Positions 26,501-41,500 of a DNA stretch of 64,000 nt are shown piece after piece (the first letter of the stretch is position 1; each line of letters begins with the position of its first letter). The notes beneath the pieces are model-generated. The model ran no database searches. It was not told the origin of the DNA and saw nothing but the letters and a program-made list of their open reading frames with translations. The stretch is from Dysidea avara. Lineage: Eukaryota; Porifera; Demospongiae; Dictyoceratida; Dysideidae. Location of the stretch: contig NC_089277.1 of the NCBI RefSeq assembly GCF_963678975.1, forward strand, positions 21,793,440 to 21,857,439. Reading direction: 5' to 3'. The position numbers and the translations under genes are program-made.

Positions 26501-29500
26501 ACTCCTACATCATTGAAGTATTAACTATTGATAGCTTCCAACCACGGGATGCTGGAATATATCAATGTGTAGCTACAAATATTGCAGGAGCTGATAGTGG
26601 AAATATTACCCTTTTAAGTCAGTTACTGTATTCCCCTTATGTGTTATTTGACCATAGTATTGCTGATTTAGGTGAATGTCCAGTGTGTCATATTCCAGCA
26701 GTGGAAACACTTAACCCTAATCCAGATGAATGCCCTATTTGTGGCATATGGTCAACATCTGAAGAGGTAAATATCACATTCTTTTACTTTAAATTGAACC
26801 GATACTTTGCAGTGCATTTGTCGTTCGGATGTTCAGATATGTTCAGTGGCTTGTGTAGATAGTAATCATGATAATGTTACAGTGGACAATATGTTTTGTA
26901 ATTCATTTACAAGACCTGAACAGGAGGAAAGTAGTGGAATGGACCAGTGTGATGATTCTGGTTGGCGGACTGGCCCTTGGAGCAGGGTACAGTTAACAAC
27001 TGAGTATTGTAAATATCAGTGAAGTGTGTTTTTGTTTGTTGTAGTGTTGTCAAGGTGGAAGTCAGATACGTGAGGTGGAGTGTGTCCGGAGGGGAATGAT
27101 TGTGCCAGACAGTGAATGTGATGAAAATATTCGTCCAGTATTTTTGAGGCCATGCACTGATAATCTTTGTACTTGTAAGTTGATTTGTTTATAGAAAAAG
27201 CCAGTTTCATTTTATTTACTGAACTAGTATATCAGTAAATGTAAACTGGTTTTTGTTTGTGTTTTATGCTATATATAGTTCCAATACATCTTGGTAATTC
27301 AGTACCAAAGTAGGGAATTCCCCAAATATAGCTATATACGTATGTTGTAATAATATCATCGCTGTCTACTGCAATGTCTTCATTTTTAAAATAATACACT
27401 TGTTTATTGTTTTGTTATAGTACAGCTATGATATACACATGAGATATTCTATTGGGAATCATATATGGTTGTTATGTTAGGGTGATGACTTAACTTATAC
27501 TGTATGTAGGACCCAAATTGACACCTTCTGCTGTCAGTAAAGGAAAATGAGGACAAAGCATGATTTGTGCATTGTATGTATTGTTGGTATGCCAAAAGGC
27601 ACCTATCAGGCTGAAGTGACATGTAGCAGTGAAACAATCAACTCTATAGCCTTAGCTGTTATATTGGGTTACACTTGTGTGGAGGAATCAGTTAGTTAGT
27701 CAGTCAGTCAGTTAGTCAGTCAGCAGAAAAAGTCAAAATTGTGTTGAAAGCGTTCTGGGTCATACTGATATGAAGGAATAAAAAGTAGAGCTGTGCTATT
27801 GCTGCTGTTGAAGCTTAGCTTTAGCTGGCTGCTACTATTATTAGGTGTCTATCCTGTTGTATCAATAGGTACCATTGCTGGAGCATATCCTATTATAATT
27901 GCCTCTATTTTAATTAGCACGGTCTACATATATTGCAGAAAACAGTCAGTTAAGAAGTTGTTTGTGTATGTATATAGTTTTAATGTATTTCTATTAATAG
28001 ATATTATAGCAAGCCCAGTTGCATCAACTGCAGCCATCAATACTGGAACAATCATCCCCATTGTTTCTATTCCAGTGAACACACACGCAGTTATCACCAC
28101 ATCATCTATGACTAGTCCTACAGGTATGTATTCAGCATAAGGGAAAAATGTGACCCAGTCTGGGAAAACCGGGCTTATCGCCTATTTAAAAGTATCGAGA
28201 AACGTCGGTTTTAAGTATTTAGTGTGTTGTAGCTCGCCAATGGTTGAAACTATGTGTACCAAATTTTCACATGTTTTATACCAATTCCTTACCTTCCAGA
28301 GCATCCACTGTGCAAGTAGCTAACAACTAAGTTTCCTGCCATTTTAGATAGTTTTAAAACCAAGGTTGACTGTATCAGGCGAGCTGCAAGTTGGGTGGGA
28401 GGAGGGGGGCCCTGGAAGGCGGGCAAGATGGTGTTCAAAAATTGAAAAGGAAGGCCAAAGGATGAATTAGGCCAAGTTTTGGGCCATTGAGGTCTCAAAA
28501 CTGGCTAAAATGAAAGGAAATTCACAGCAGAGGTACTTATTCAACGCCACAGAGCTGTATAGCCACATAGAGTCATCCCCAGGCCGACCAAAGCTCCATT
28601 AAGGCCCCACACCACACGTACGGATCGCCACTGAGCTTGGGAAAAGTAGCCAACAAAACCAGACCACTCAAGTATAGCTGATTTTGATTGTGGAATTAGA
28701 TAGTTTATTCATGTAGCTTTATGTCCTTGGTGAAAATTCGAATATGCTGACATGGGTGATAAGACCAGTTTTCTCAGACTGGGTCACAAATGTGCTCAAA
28801 TATTCTATTCACAGATACTACAGCAAGCTCATTTACATCAACTGCAGTCATCAAAACTGGAACAATCATTCCCATTGTTTCTATTCCAGTGACCACACAT
28901 GCGGTTATCACCATGACTTCTCTGACTAGTCCTACAGGTATGTATTTAGCATAAGGGAAAATGCTCAAAAATTCTATTCACAGATACTACAGTTAGCTCA
29001 GTTACATCAACTACAGCTAAAGAAATGGGAACAATCATTCCCATTGTTTCTGTTGTTAGCACACCAGTTACCACCACATTGCTCACGACTTCCTTAACAT
29101 CTACACATACCAGTTATACAGGTAGATACTACAGATTTTGGCAATTGGATTTGTGACTATGAAAATAAATTTTCACTTTTTCACTTTGGTTAATTAAGTT
29201 GCCAAAGCGATGGATTCAATTGCCTAAGGGAATTATGTATACTCAAACTTTCTATTCACAGATACTACAGCAAGCTCAGTTACATCAACTACAGCCATCA
29301 AAACTGGAACAATTGTTCCCATTGTTTCTATTCCGGTGACCACACATGCGGTTATCACCATGACGTCTCCGACTGGTCATACAGGTATGTATTTAGCATA
29401 AGGGAAATGTGCTCAAAAATTCTATTCACAGATACTATAGTTAGCTCAGTGGGAGTTACATCAACTACAGCCAAAGAAATGGGAACAATCATTCCCATTG

Positions 29501-32500
29501 TTTCTGTTGTTAGCACACCAGTTACCACTACATTGTCCATGGCTTCCTTAACACCTACACATACCAGTTATACAGGTAAATATTAAAGGTATTGGCATTT
29601 GAGATTATCCCCATGAAAATTAAATTTGTCACTTCGGTTAAATTGCCTGCAAGAAATTAATCACTTATCTCAGGGTGAATCTCTTGCCAAAGTGATGAAT
29701 TCAATTGACAAAACTACAAGGAAAATGTGCTATAAATTTTCACAGATACTACAGCAAGCTCAGTTCCATCAACTGCAGCCATCAAAACTGGAACAATCGT
29801 TCCCATTGTTTCTACTCCAGTGACCACACATACAGTTATCACCATGACTTCTCCAACTAGTCCTACAGGTATGTATTTAGCATAAGGGAAATGTGCTCAA
29901 AAATTCTATTCACAGATACTACAGTTAGCTCAGTTACATCAACTACAGCCATTGAAATTGGAACAATCATTCCCATTGTTTCTCTAGTTAGCACAGCAGT
30001 TACCACCACTTCGCCCATGACTTCCTTAACACCTACACATACCAGTTATACAGGTAGAGTCTACAGATTTTGGCAATTGGATTTGTCACTTTGAAAAATA
30101 AATTTTCACTTTGGTTAATTAAGTTGCCTGCTAGAAATCAATCACTTTTCTCTCAGGATGAATCTCTTTGCCAAAGTGATGGATTCAAATACCTAAGGGA
30201 ATTAATTATTTGTACTCAAACTTCCTTTTCACGATTCTATAGTAAGCTCAGTTACATCAACTACAGCCATTGAAACTGGAACAATCATTTCTGTCAGCAC
30301 GCCAGCAGTTATCACCACATCATCCATGACTTCCCTGCTGCCTATATCTACCAGTTATCCAGTATACAGTAAGTATATTAAGGATTACACTTAATAAAAA
30401 ATAGTTTATTAAATTATTAATTTCTCTCAGTAGATACCATATTATTCAATCTTTATCCAATGATCCATTGTATTAAAGTATAATTTTAACCCAGGGATAC
30501 TGTACATTAAATGAATGTTTATGGCCAGGTAAGGTAACCTTCCTAACGTTATTAGCCTAAAGCTATATGAAAAGAAAGTTTAAACATTGTTCTACAAACG
30601 GTAGGATGTAGCAACAAAGGTTTATTAATTACAAAGCGATGAAGAACAACGACTATTTGAAGTTTTGCGTTCCTAGTTTTGGGAACTATATTATTTGTGA
30701 ACTATGTGAGCTACATATGGACTGATTCATCATTGAATAGCAAACTGACCAAAACATGTTTGCAGTGAATGCAGACAATGAGTTATGAATCATTTCTAAA
30801 GGATTTGCATGCTTAAGTAATGACAGTACAGTGGATTTGTGACTATTTTTGTTGTGTTTTTAAATGCATGAAATATAGCTGGTAGAACATGTCCATAGAA
30901 AGATTTTATCCTTTTGTCTTCATTTCCTTTATATAGGAATAACCCAGAACATTAAAACTAAAACAAAAGTTCTCATACTAAAATACAATTTGGGTTTTGT
31001 TTCAAGTCAATAGCTGTTACGTAAAACTGTTTTTATATTCACAAAATGCTGTAGATTTATGTGCCCAATCATTTGATTGAAATTACTAAACTTGAGTCAC
31101 ATTACATTAGGTCTCTCTATACATACAGTGGCATAGACAGGAAAAAAATTTTTTACTGAAGCAAAGTTTATACTGCTTCATGTTACAGTATACTACCATG
31201 CTTCAATTATTAGACTAATTTATTGTTCTCAACACAAAAAAACTCACTCCGGAGATATTTTGAGTGGTCAGATACTTTTTATTGATCTGATGTGCCATTA
31301 AAATCAGAGATTATCTCTTTCAACTGCATGTGCTAAGCATGCCAACCTAGGGAGTCTGAGGGCATGCTCCCTCAAGAAAATATGGCATGCGGAGGCTATT
31401 TTTTGATTGAAACTGCTAATCAATTAGCTCAATGCATTGCCATGCAGTTGACTCATTGGAACTTTTGAAAAGTAATTTGAAGACAATTAACATAAATGTA
31501 CATGATTTAGACCAAGCAGTGTAATGAGAACAGTGGCTGTAATCTATACTGAATGCTCGAGTATACTACGATGACTGCTCTATTAGAGTATCTTGATCTT
31601 TTCATACAGATTCAAGAAAGTGGTCCAACGAATGCCAGACCTTGTCACTGTGGGCTCTGTACTACAACAGTACTACAGCCATAGATTCTGCTATGTGGTA
31701 CAGTCATGTTGTCTAGTCAGAGGCGGCGCAGACACTTATATTTAGGGGGGGCTGGGGGTCTAGCATAATGATGCCATGGCCTAGTTGTAAGTCCAAGACC
31801 AAAAAAAAAAAAGGTCATTGCCTGCTGGCTACCTGCTGCTTTCCTCTACCAACTAGACTATATCTCCTTATTTATAACTACATAGTACATAGTTTACTAC
31901 ACTGCTCCTCAAAGAATACTGTGACTGCTCTATTACAGTATCTCGATCTTGACTGCTCTATTAGAGTATCTCGAATAATGCTATTGAATAATTTCAGGGG
32001 GGCTAAGCCCCTCCATAATTTTTTTCACAGGGGCTGCAGCCCCCCTTGCCCCCCCTTCTCCGCCACCCCTGTGTTTAGTAATGTTTGAGTAGAAAATTCA
32101 GGGTGTCAGGCCTGCTCAGCCTGATTTGGTGGGCATTTTTTTTACCAAGGCAGCTGCCTAGATTGCCTCAATGGTAGCTACACCACTGATGTATATTAGA
32201 GATTAATAGCTACTGTAGTAGTACCTTAGCAACATCAAAGATAAGGTTCTGTATGTCTTTAGAAGTGGTAGAGATAAAGGCACTCTCAGCAACAACCAGT
32301 AATGTTATAGAGCTTCATGTAATTTGTGCTGACATTATGAGTTTTAACTTCTATAGTGGCTATAATTCATTGTTAATACTTATTCATGATTACATGTGCT
32401 GGAATTCAGAGCTAACTGGACATGTGACTAATATAAGCACAAAAGCTTCATGGTGTTTTGAAACTCCTTGTAAAAAAAACTCAGTAATTAAAATATGTGA

Positions 32501-35500
32501 ATGGGCCTACAAAAACTAGACATATTACTGGAGAACAGTAAGCGATGATGTAGCAGCATGTTAAGTATGTATTGGGGGTATGAACTACACTTCATAATAC
32601 ACTGTATTTCTGCATGCATGTGTATAAGTACAATTACAGTATAATAATGACCAACATGTTGACATACCCAGACTTGATGATACAGTTCAGCAAAACAGAA
32701 TTTGATGGATCAGAAGCATCGGGAGCCATACTGGTTACTATAAACTTGGTTGGGGGAGTGGCATTTAATGATTTTAATTTTTCTATAATTACATCACCAA
32801 TTTCTGCCAAAGGTAACTACTTAGCTAATTCTCATAATAGTGTATTAGGTGGCTGATTGTCACCTATGTGATGGTGTTGATGTATGAATGGGTATACCTT
32901 ACTTAAAAAACTTGCAAGTTAAAAAAAACTGTACAGCTATTATATAAAGGCTGATTCTAGTACTATTATTTACCACTAACTTGTATGTATTTTTTTTGCT
33001 TTCAAATTACTGTTTTATCTGTTCAACTTTACTCACACAATTGCAGAAATTATAAGTGTATTTATAATTACCGCATACACTGATTGAAGCTAAAATCTTT
33101 ATATGACCTGCTGACCTGCTATCAACATACCTACCCAACTAGGTATGGTTTTGAAGTAAATTGCATTGGGCAAAAAATGTGCACTACAAGAATAATTTTA
33201 CACATGTTTCAATCATTCAGTAAATAGTGAAAGAAGGCTCAAATTGATATTGTATACCATTGGATTCACTTCTTCATGAATATCTTAGTTTGGATTCTAT
33301 AAATGTGACCAGATTTGCGAAAAGGGGTCTTCCACACACATCCAATTTACCAACTTTGACAATCTGTAACTTCAGATTGGAAAATGCTAATGACTTGAAA
33401 TTTTGGTCAGCAGTGAGTACCATCTTAGCGTAATGGATGGAGAAACTTTCAGGCTTATATATTACTTGAACACTAAGTTATGGTCTTCCAAGTTCATAGA
33501 ATTGGATGTGTGTGGAAGACCCCTTTTTGCAAATCCGGTCACAAATGTGAATTAATGTGTGTTTGTTTACATAGTGGTAAAGTGTCAATTTATTGTTATC
33601 ATTTCTATACTTGAACAGCCTTTTGCATGTAGGGGTGGATCCAGGAGCTGGCAAGGGGGCGGGCTCAAACAGGCTAAGTTGTAGGTGGTTGGGAAATGTC
33701 AGATTCTCTTCTTAGTTGCTGCTTTTTTGAAGCAGCAAATAATCACCACTTAGCAGTGTCTCACTGTTGATTTTTGACATTTTGGCTTTTGCAGATTGTT
33801 GTGGAGTCTTAAAAGCTGTGTAAAAGCATAGGAAAAGGCTACGAATCTATTAAACAGCAACATGATAATAATTTTTAGAGGTGCTTAGTACGCACGAAGG
33901 TGCTGGGAACAATTTCACAGCTAGTTTGACTTCGGTTTGCTTTGATTTCAGGTGAATTTGTAATAAATGCTACTAAAATGTACATATCGTTTTCATGAGT
34001 TAATTGATCTAGCCCTGACAAAAGTTTAGTATTTTAATCAGAAGTATGGTTCCTCCAAAAGGTGAGGAGGGGGGAGGGACCATTTGCCTCAAATGCCCCA
34101 TCCTGGATCCGGCATTGGCATGGGTAAATATAAACCAAAAACTGTACCTTGATGAATTCCCCCAGTTCATGGTGAACACAATGAGACTGGTCCTAACCCC
34201 ATAGCCTGTTGTGCTTATTACCTATGGTTGATAAGTGAGAGCCTGTAATTATTTTCAGTGTAGTCTGTGTACAAACTGTTCCTACAAAAGTATTCAATCA
34301 CCAGATAAGGATGAAACTTTAAACAGCCTATTGGTTTTCCCATAAAAAGCTCAAAAATAAAAGACTAATCAACTCAGTGGGTCACTTATAGTCCATTGTC
34401 AGATTGCTTGATTCTTTATACGTACTTATTTATGTCTTTCATTTATATTAGCTGGTGATGACTACGATGATGCTCCACTAAATGTTAGATTTAAAGCTGG
34501 AATAACAACTGTCAATGTCACCATACCTGTGGTAAATGATACAGTAGTTGATGAAGATGATGAAGTGTTTATTCTTACCTTGAAAATTATACCTGAAACT
34601 AGAATTACAGTAAGACTGGGCAGTTTGACGACTGCCAGAGCTGTAATACATGACTCCAGTAAGCACAGAATTTCATGCACAAATGAGACTTGTAAGGCTT
34701 TCTTTTTCACAGCAATGCCACAAATCATTGATCACCCAGTGAATGTGACGATTGAAATTAACAATGATACTACTAGTGTTTACTTTTCATGTTCTGCTGC
34801 TGGAGCATCAACTTATTACTGGCAGAAGAGAGGGGGTGATAATATCCCAGTTAATGTTCAGGGAGAACAGTCCACTATACTACCTCTAGTTAACATAAAA
34901 CCAACTGATGGTGGTGAATACAGATGTGTGGCTGTTAATGAACATGGACGCAACTATTCAGATTATGCTAAACTTAGTATCAGAGGTAGTTATGAGCATT
35001 GTATTAATATATGTATATAAAATGTAATAACAGCTAAGCTGTTAAAAGTGTTGCTGTGTGCATTATTAAAACTACTGTAACATCATTGACTGCCACCTTT
35101 ACTTTCACAATTGTTTTTCTCCCAGGCTTTTGAAAGCCACACCTTTTCTTACATCTTAGCTGTTTTTGCATGGATCTCACTTGTATTTTAAATAGCTAAC
35201 CTAAAGCCAATGGTTTGGGGATTGTTTTCACCCAATTTCTTCTTATCTACAGACACAATGATGATCATGAAAGACAGAAGTTGCAATAGTATTGTATTGT
35301 AGGTTTTATAGGTTTGATTTGACCATCCATTACTTTCTTTTGTAATACTTCAATAGAGTGCACATTTTTCGAGGACTTCTAATAGAACACACATTGAATG
35401 TTCTAGAACAATCTAGATTTTCCATTGATAGATCTTTGATAATTACGAACTTTTAGAATTAAGTTGATCTGAACTAAAATTTTCATTTTAAGGTAGAAAT

Positions 35501-38500
35501 TGCATTTGACAACAGCGGTTTTGTGGTTAAGGGTTGGAAGTTAGGTATGGAGGTCCCTGGCAGCTTTTTCCTTTCAACGTATTTTATGCACCTTTTGCCA
35601 CTTGGTGAGTATTTTGATCACACAATTTATATTATGTTGGATTTTTATTGTAGCTGTCACTGCACTTTCTTTTATTTAATCCACAAAAAGTTTGAGTTAT
35701 GATGGTTAACCATACACAGACCGATCTTCAAGTTATTCCCACGAACATTTTACCCTGTAAATATAACAAAAAATTAATCTTTTTGTGCAAATAATCATCT
35801 CTAATTGTGTAGATAGTTATCAGATTTGCACCGTATATAGTACGAGAATTGACCTCAATACATCCTCAATGTACACTATGACAATCAAGTTATGAATTGT
35901 GTTTCATGCTGGCTTTTGCAAAGTGTGCAAGAGAAGAAAAATCAGGGCACTGCAAAACATAAAGAAGAAAAAAAACTTATGCCTAAATATGAAAGCTTGT
36001 ATTTCACAAACATATAAAAGCTTAAATTTGGTATGAGGGGTGTCAAAGATGGAGGGAAGCCATACTGCAGAAATCATGTGCTTTTGAGAAAATACCATGC
36101 AGCTATACATGTGTGAAAAACATGCTTTCTTTCTTCCTTCAATACCCATGATGTGGTCACCTGCTTTCTTAGCCACATGACACACTAAGTATACCAGGTG
36201 TCTTGATAAAGTCACCTGTACATATACACAAGGATAACTGGATTACCATTATGAAGTTATCATGATCATATTTGTATGTACATGTCTGGAAAAGTCTTTA
36301 TGCATTTTATACTTAGGTATTTAGTCACTGAGATTTTCTGACATTTTAGAGTAGGTGGCTAAGTCACATACAGTAACACAGTTAATTTTGAACTTAAAAA
36401 TATTACACAGAAAACCTGCCAGTATTTATATGCAGGTTTCAAGTACAATACGTATGTTGTTTCTACAGCACATCCACCTGTGGCAAACATTATGCCATTG
36501 TCAGTTAATGCTACTAGAGGACAAAGAGTCACATTTTCATGTTCAGCTAATGGTGTGGGTGTTGGTACATTTGTATATGGCTGGCTACTCAATGGAATCC
36601 CTATTAGTGGAGAAACTTCACCAAATCTTATTGTAACAACTTTGGGAGATAATACAGGAAATTATCAGTGTACTGTTAGGAATACATATAATGGATTTGG
36701 AAGATCACCAGTAGCTACACTGATACTAAGTTAGTGTACAGAATTTACATGATGTATATAATGTACATATATTTTTCCTTATAAAGATCAATTTTGTGAT
36801 CGAGTCACAGTACACTATACTGGATTTACCATTATATGGAATGAAATACGTGTTGGTGCTACTGTGGAGGTGCCATGTTCTGGACCTGGATTACAAGGTG
36901 CTTAATTACTGCTGATTTCTGTAAAATATATCTGTTTGTAATTTTATGCGGTACATAAAAATCAAATAGGTTTTAGGAGAGATTAGTTGCATTTGATCAT
37001 TGCATATATTATAAAATATAAATCTGAGAAATGTATGTAGTTTGCTGTCATACAGCCGCACTATTACTAATTACTATTTAAATTTGTTCATTGTATTTCA
37101 GGAACTGTACGGAGGAGGTGCAAAAGTGGAAATGAATGGGAAGAACAAATCTTTTGTTTTCGAGAAGAAGCTATGGTATTGTTGAATCAGGTGAGCTATG
37201 TTCTTTACTGTATCTTCCCTCTTACCAAATACATGATTTGTTTAGTCAATGAATCTTGTTGCATCTGTCAATGAGCTAAATGAAACTGAGAGAATAAGAA
37301 AAGTTGAGGAAATTGCCACAATGCTTGCAGAGTTCACTACAGTGCAAGATCAACCTGTATATGCAACAGAGATTAATATAACAGTTGATATTGTCTCATC
37401 TTTAAACAGGTATGATATCCAGTTTTGTTTTATTGATTGTAATCATATATATTTCAGTGTTACATCACCAGTGGTGTACAGATTGAGCCCTACTAACATG
37501 TTCTTTGAGGTAATAACACTGTAAACATTTTAATCTTACTAGTGGCTGCTATACATGCGCATAAGTGTACATATCTGCTGTTAGACATTATGGACCTGTA
37601 ATGTATCATTGTAAGTGTGTGGCAATTATATAATAGTTAGACACCAAGACCAAGGGAATTAAGTGATTTAGTAACCCTGAAGGCCTGAAGCTGTAGTGTC
37701 CCGAGTGGCTTAGTTCCAGTTGCTTTCCAGTGGCGGATACAGGGGGGTTGCAATGGGTTCAGCTGAAACCCTCTCTGAAAGTAGCATGCACCCCAAATTT
37801 ATTGAGGAGTAGTTGTGTGGGTGATAAAATCACCACGATCGAGTTATACATAATCTGTTATAGAAGGACTCTCTACTGGTGATAAACTTCATACTTTTGC
37901 CTTTGAAATCACAATTATGGCGTTCTACAGCAGGTTGTGACTTTTTTTTGGTCTTTGACTTACAGCTAGGCTGAAGTTGAGTGGAATCTGAAACCCCCTC
38001 TGAAAATTTCTAGATCTGCCATTGCTTGCAGTATCTAACTTATTTAGACTAAACAAATTGCAAACTCCAATGGTTGAAAAGTACCTTGGCATGAATGTTA
38101 GAACTGTTGAACAGTTGGCTTAGCTTGTTATCTTGAAGCTCCTGCGGTGCCGACAAAGTTATTATTTATTGGGTGAGAAACCAGAGCAACACTGTTGATA
38201 TACAACTAGATGTGCTTAATATACAATTTGCCCGGAGTTATTTTGCAAAACATGGAGAAGATAAATAGGCAGTATTAACCCATTAATGGCCACTGCTGCC
38301 CCACTGCTGCCAAATGACAGCATGGCATCATAACTCACTCATAGAATAAATATTGGCCTCATTATAACTTGCATGTAAAATGTGTTTAATAGCAAGATGC
38401 ACTAGTGCTGAAATGTACACACCCAGAGCCGTTTCTGGGATAGCCGGATCGTTCCCACACTATAGTCTGTTCTCGTTCACCTGAGCCCTCGTTTCTTGTT

Positions 38501-41500
38501 AATAACTCTTGTTACATGGGCCAGCTGCCCAAAAATTTAGTAGTGCTGTGAAGCCCTTTAATACTGGAACTGTTTATCAAAAAAGCGTTTTGATACGGGC
38601 AAGAACAAGTGAGTTATGAGGCTTTAAATATATCCCATACATTTAGTATGGACGATTCAGGCACGCAAACATGTTTACAACATGAAAACATGCTTGTTCC
38701 AGTATAAAACCATTGGGAGTGAACACATGTTCACTTCTTTGATATTGCTATATTTGGCAGGGGCTCAGGTGAACGCGTACCGACTATAGTGCACGTTTGT
38801 TATGCAATAGTGCAAAGTGTAACATTTTACTAGTATATTAAAAATTATAAATTTAAAAATAAAGTAAGAATCCAAGCGATAAAAAGTAGTGAAACAAGAG
38901 AAGAACGATGGTAGCTATTACAGCATAGCTCAGTGGGAAATCCCTACTTTGGCATGATATAGCCATTGTTTTGTGTTCAATGCCAAAGTAGGAATTTCCC
39001 ACCGAGCTATGCTGTAATAGCTACCATCGTTCTTCTCTTGTTTCATCGCTTGGATTCCTACTTTATTTTTAAATTTATAATTTTTAATATACTAGTTTGT
39101 TTAGTTTTTTTTGTTAAGGCATACAGCTAGCTATAAACATGTGACTGTTCTATTAGGGTGACTGCTGTGTTAGAGTATCTCGAGGCAGCCTGCAAGATGT
39201 GCGCTTGCCCAAAAAGGCGCATGGTTTTGATAGATTATAGAGTATGTCGAGTCAGCCTTCCAAATTGAAGGTGTGTGGTCACTGAAATACAGCTAGTACA
39301 AAAGGGGTGTGTCATCGTGGTTTCAATTGATAGATCGATAATGTGTAGAATGAAGATCGGGAGTGATCTTGTGACCTATCGTGGAGCTATCTAGTACCAG
39401 TACATCCGTACAGTACCGGGGGGAATATAATTTATTTCTCTGTACAGTAGCATAGTCTAAGCGTCTTAAATAATCTTGTGGCATCTATTATGCTGCTTAA
39501 AGAAAGTGTTGATATGGAAAATTAGCGCCTCGATATGGTTTCGTTGGATGAAGAAGAAGACAAGCAGCCTGATTGAAGATAAAAGAAAAGACAAGGCACA
39601 GAGGGCACACACTCGTTGAAACCCCAAAAGGCACATCCCACTGGTGAGTTTGCTATTGTTGCGTAAAATGGTGGCTGTGCTCTGCTTTGTTTGGCCTCTA
39701 GGCTTGCAACTGTGGTCAGTCAGTCAGTCAGGCAGTCAGGCAGTCAGTCTAAAATTCAAAGTTTTGGCGATTTTTAAAATTCTGTATCCGACCACCTGTA
39801 AGCGTTTTGTTGTATTTAATGCTGTTTTATGTATTATATGGACTAGTACTATTCCGTAAAGGTGATTTTCGTCTCGTAAGATATCTCTAGGATGATTTTT
39901 AAAGGCAGGATTTTGGGCGGCGCACAAAATTTCACATGGATTCCTACTTAAATGGTACGACCGTACCGTTTGATAATAGCAAGTTGAATTTTTCTTCAAG
40001 TTGAAAACTATCATTTGATAACAAAGAAAGTGTTATACATCAGGTAAAGCAGCTGCTTTATGTAGACATGGCATGGTGGACATGAGTGTAGATATGCATG
40101 TGCAGCAGCAATAATGGGACAAATCATGAAGAAACCAGCTGTGGAATGGATCACACTGTAAGTAAACTGCATGCATAGAATAGTTATTTGGAGTGTAATA
40201 CACCTTTGCAAATAGTTCATGGTGATTCCATTGTTGTTTTTTTTTGAAATGAAGTTTAGACTTTGTTGTTTGATAACTCAGTCAACCTTCTGAGTTTATA
40301 GCAAGTATTTAGATATATGGTTACTATGTAGTTCTGTGTACTGGATGGTTAGTATAGTGCACTAATTAATGTGTTAAACATGGTACCAAAGATATTGTTG
40401 AACGAAACAACTTGGTTTTTCTTTGAAGTTAATAGGTGATTCCATGTTGAAGTTATGATCACTTTAATTAGCTGCAAAATTCTTTACAGCATTACATCAA
40501 AAAAATTGAGGAGTACTACTTATGTAGAAATTTTCATACTTTTATGAAAAAGTGCATGATTTTTTGCATTGTGCTGCAGTTAAGGTGGCGGTTACCTCAC
40601 AATTTCCGGTTTGAAGGATATTTTTAAAATTCAGTTGTGAACACATTTGTAGAGCTACGCGAAAGCAAACACCGTTACATTGTAGCCCAGCTCTTCCTCT
40701 ACCTACATGATGATTTGTACGGCCATTAGATGCTGAACTATAATGCTATAGAGCCGATTGTAAGAGCATGCAATAATATTTTCGGCGTCAGTGTACGCAA
40801 AGCTTGTTGCACATTATGGTGAAGTAAAACATGTAATCTATTCTTTAACAACATAAGCAGGGCGCAATCAACACAACCTCAGCCTATACCAGGCTGAAAC
40901 ACAGCTATGGGATTTTGTAACCCTTTTGGCCACCGCGAAGGGACCTAAAACCTGCTGTAACATCAACAGGCAAAACAAAAATCTTTTTTTCTCGACATGT
41001 GGCCCTGCTACAATAACCAGTCGCTTATTTTACGCTAATACGGAGGTCTCCCTCACTAGTATACAAGAAAAAACTGACGCAGAAAGTTGTACTAACACTT
41101 TAGCATACCATAAAAAACCACAAATGACGTATGCCGCCTAAGTTTCGTGCAAACTACCTGAATCCCCGTGAACAAAGCTTCTACACTACTCTACTTACTT
41201 TAGTGAATGTCTTCTTTAATAATACTCGCACAATAGTAACAAGTTCTTCTTGTTACAAGGCAGTGAGCCTTAGTACGCGCAGCTGCCATTTTAATTATTA
41301 CGTAAACACGAATCACATGATGCAATAAATGAATTTTTGTGGCAGGAAGTATGGCTTCGTTTGTAATGGCTTCAAAACCACGACTTCCAGGTAACCGCCT
41401 TAAGCCTGAGCCTATTATGCTTTTGAAATTGCCTATTATGCAATGCTCCAAAATTTCTCCTATTATGTTCCAATTATGCCCAGTTGTGTCCCATTATGCT

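Noticed and set aside
26618..26671. Open read-through between Ig2 and the TSP1 exon of copy A
   Set aside because: The interval is open, so it could be coding. However, copy B has a clear intron with stops at the same place and copy A keeps the donor (AA|GTCAGT) and acceptor (TTTAG), so I treat it as a 54-nt intron.
27793..28000. Hydrophobic open frame resembling a membrane helix before the first cassette exon
   Set aside because: It gives a helix-like stretch followed by basic residues, but no acceptor and donor fit the required phase and copy B has no counterpart. It is probably chance, though a membrane-anchored short isoform cannot be excluded.
31768..32088. 106-codon open frame
   Set aside because: It is translated from a MITE copy and a poly-A run; it ends in the pyrimidine-rich transposon terminus.
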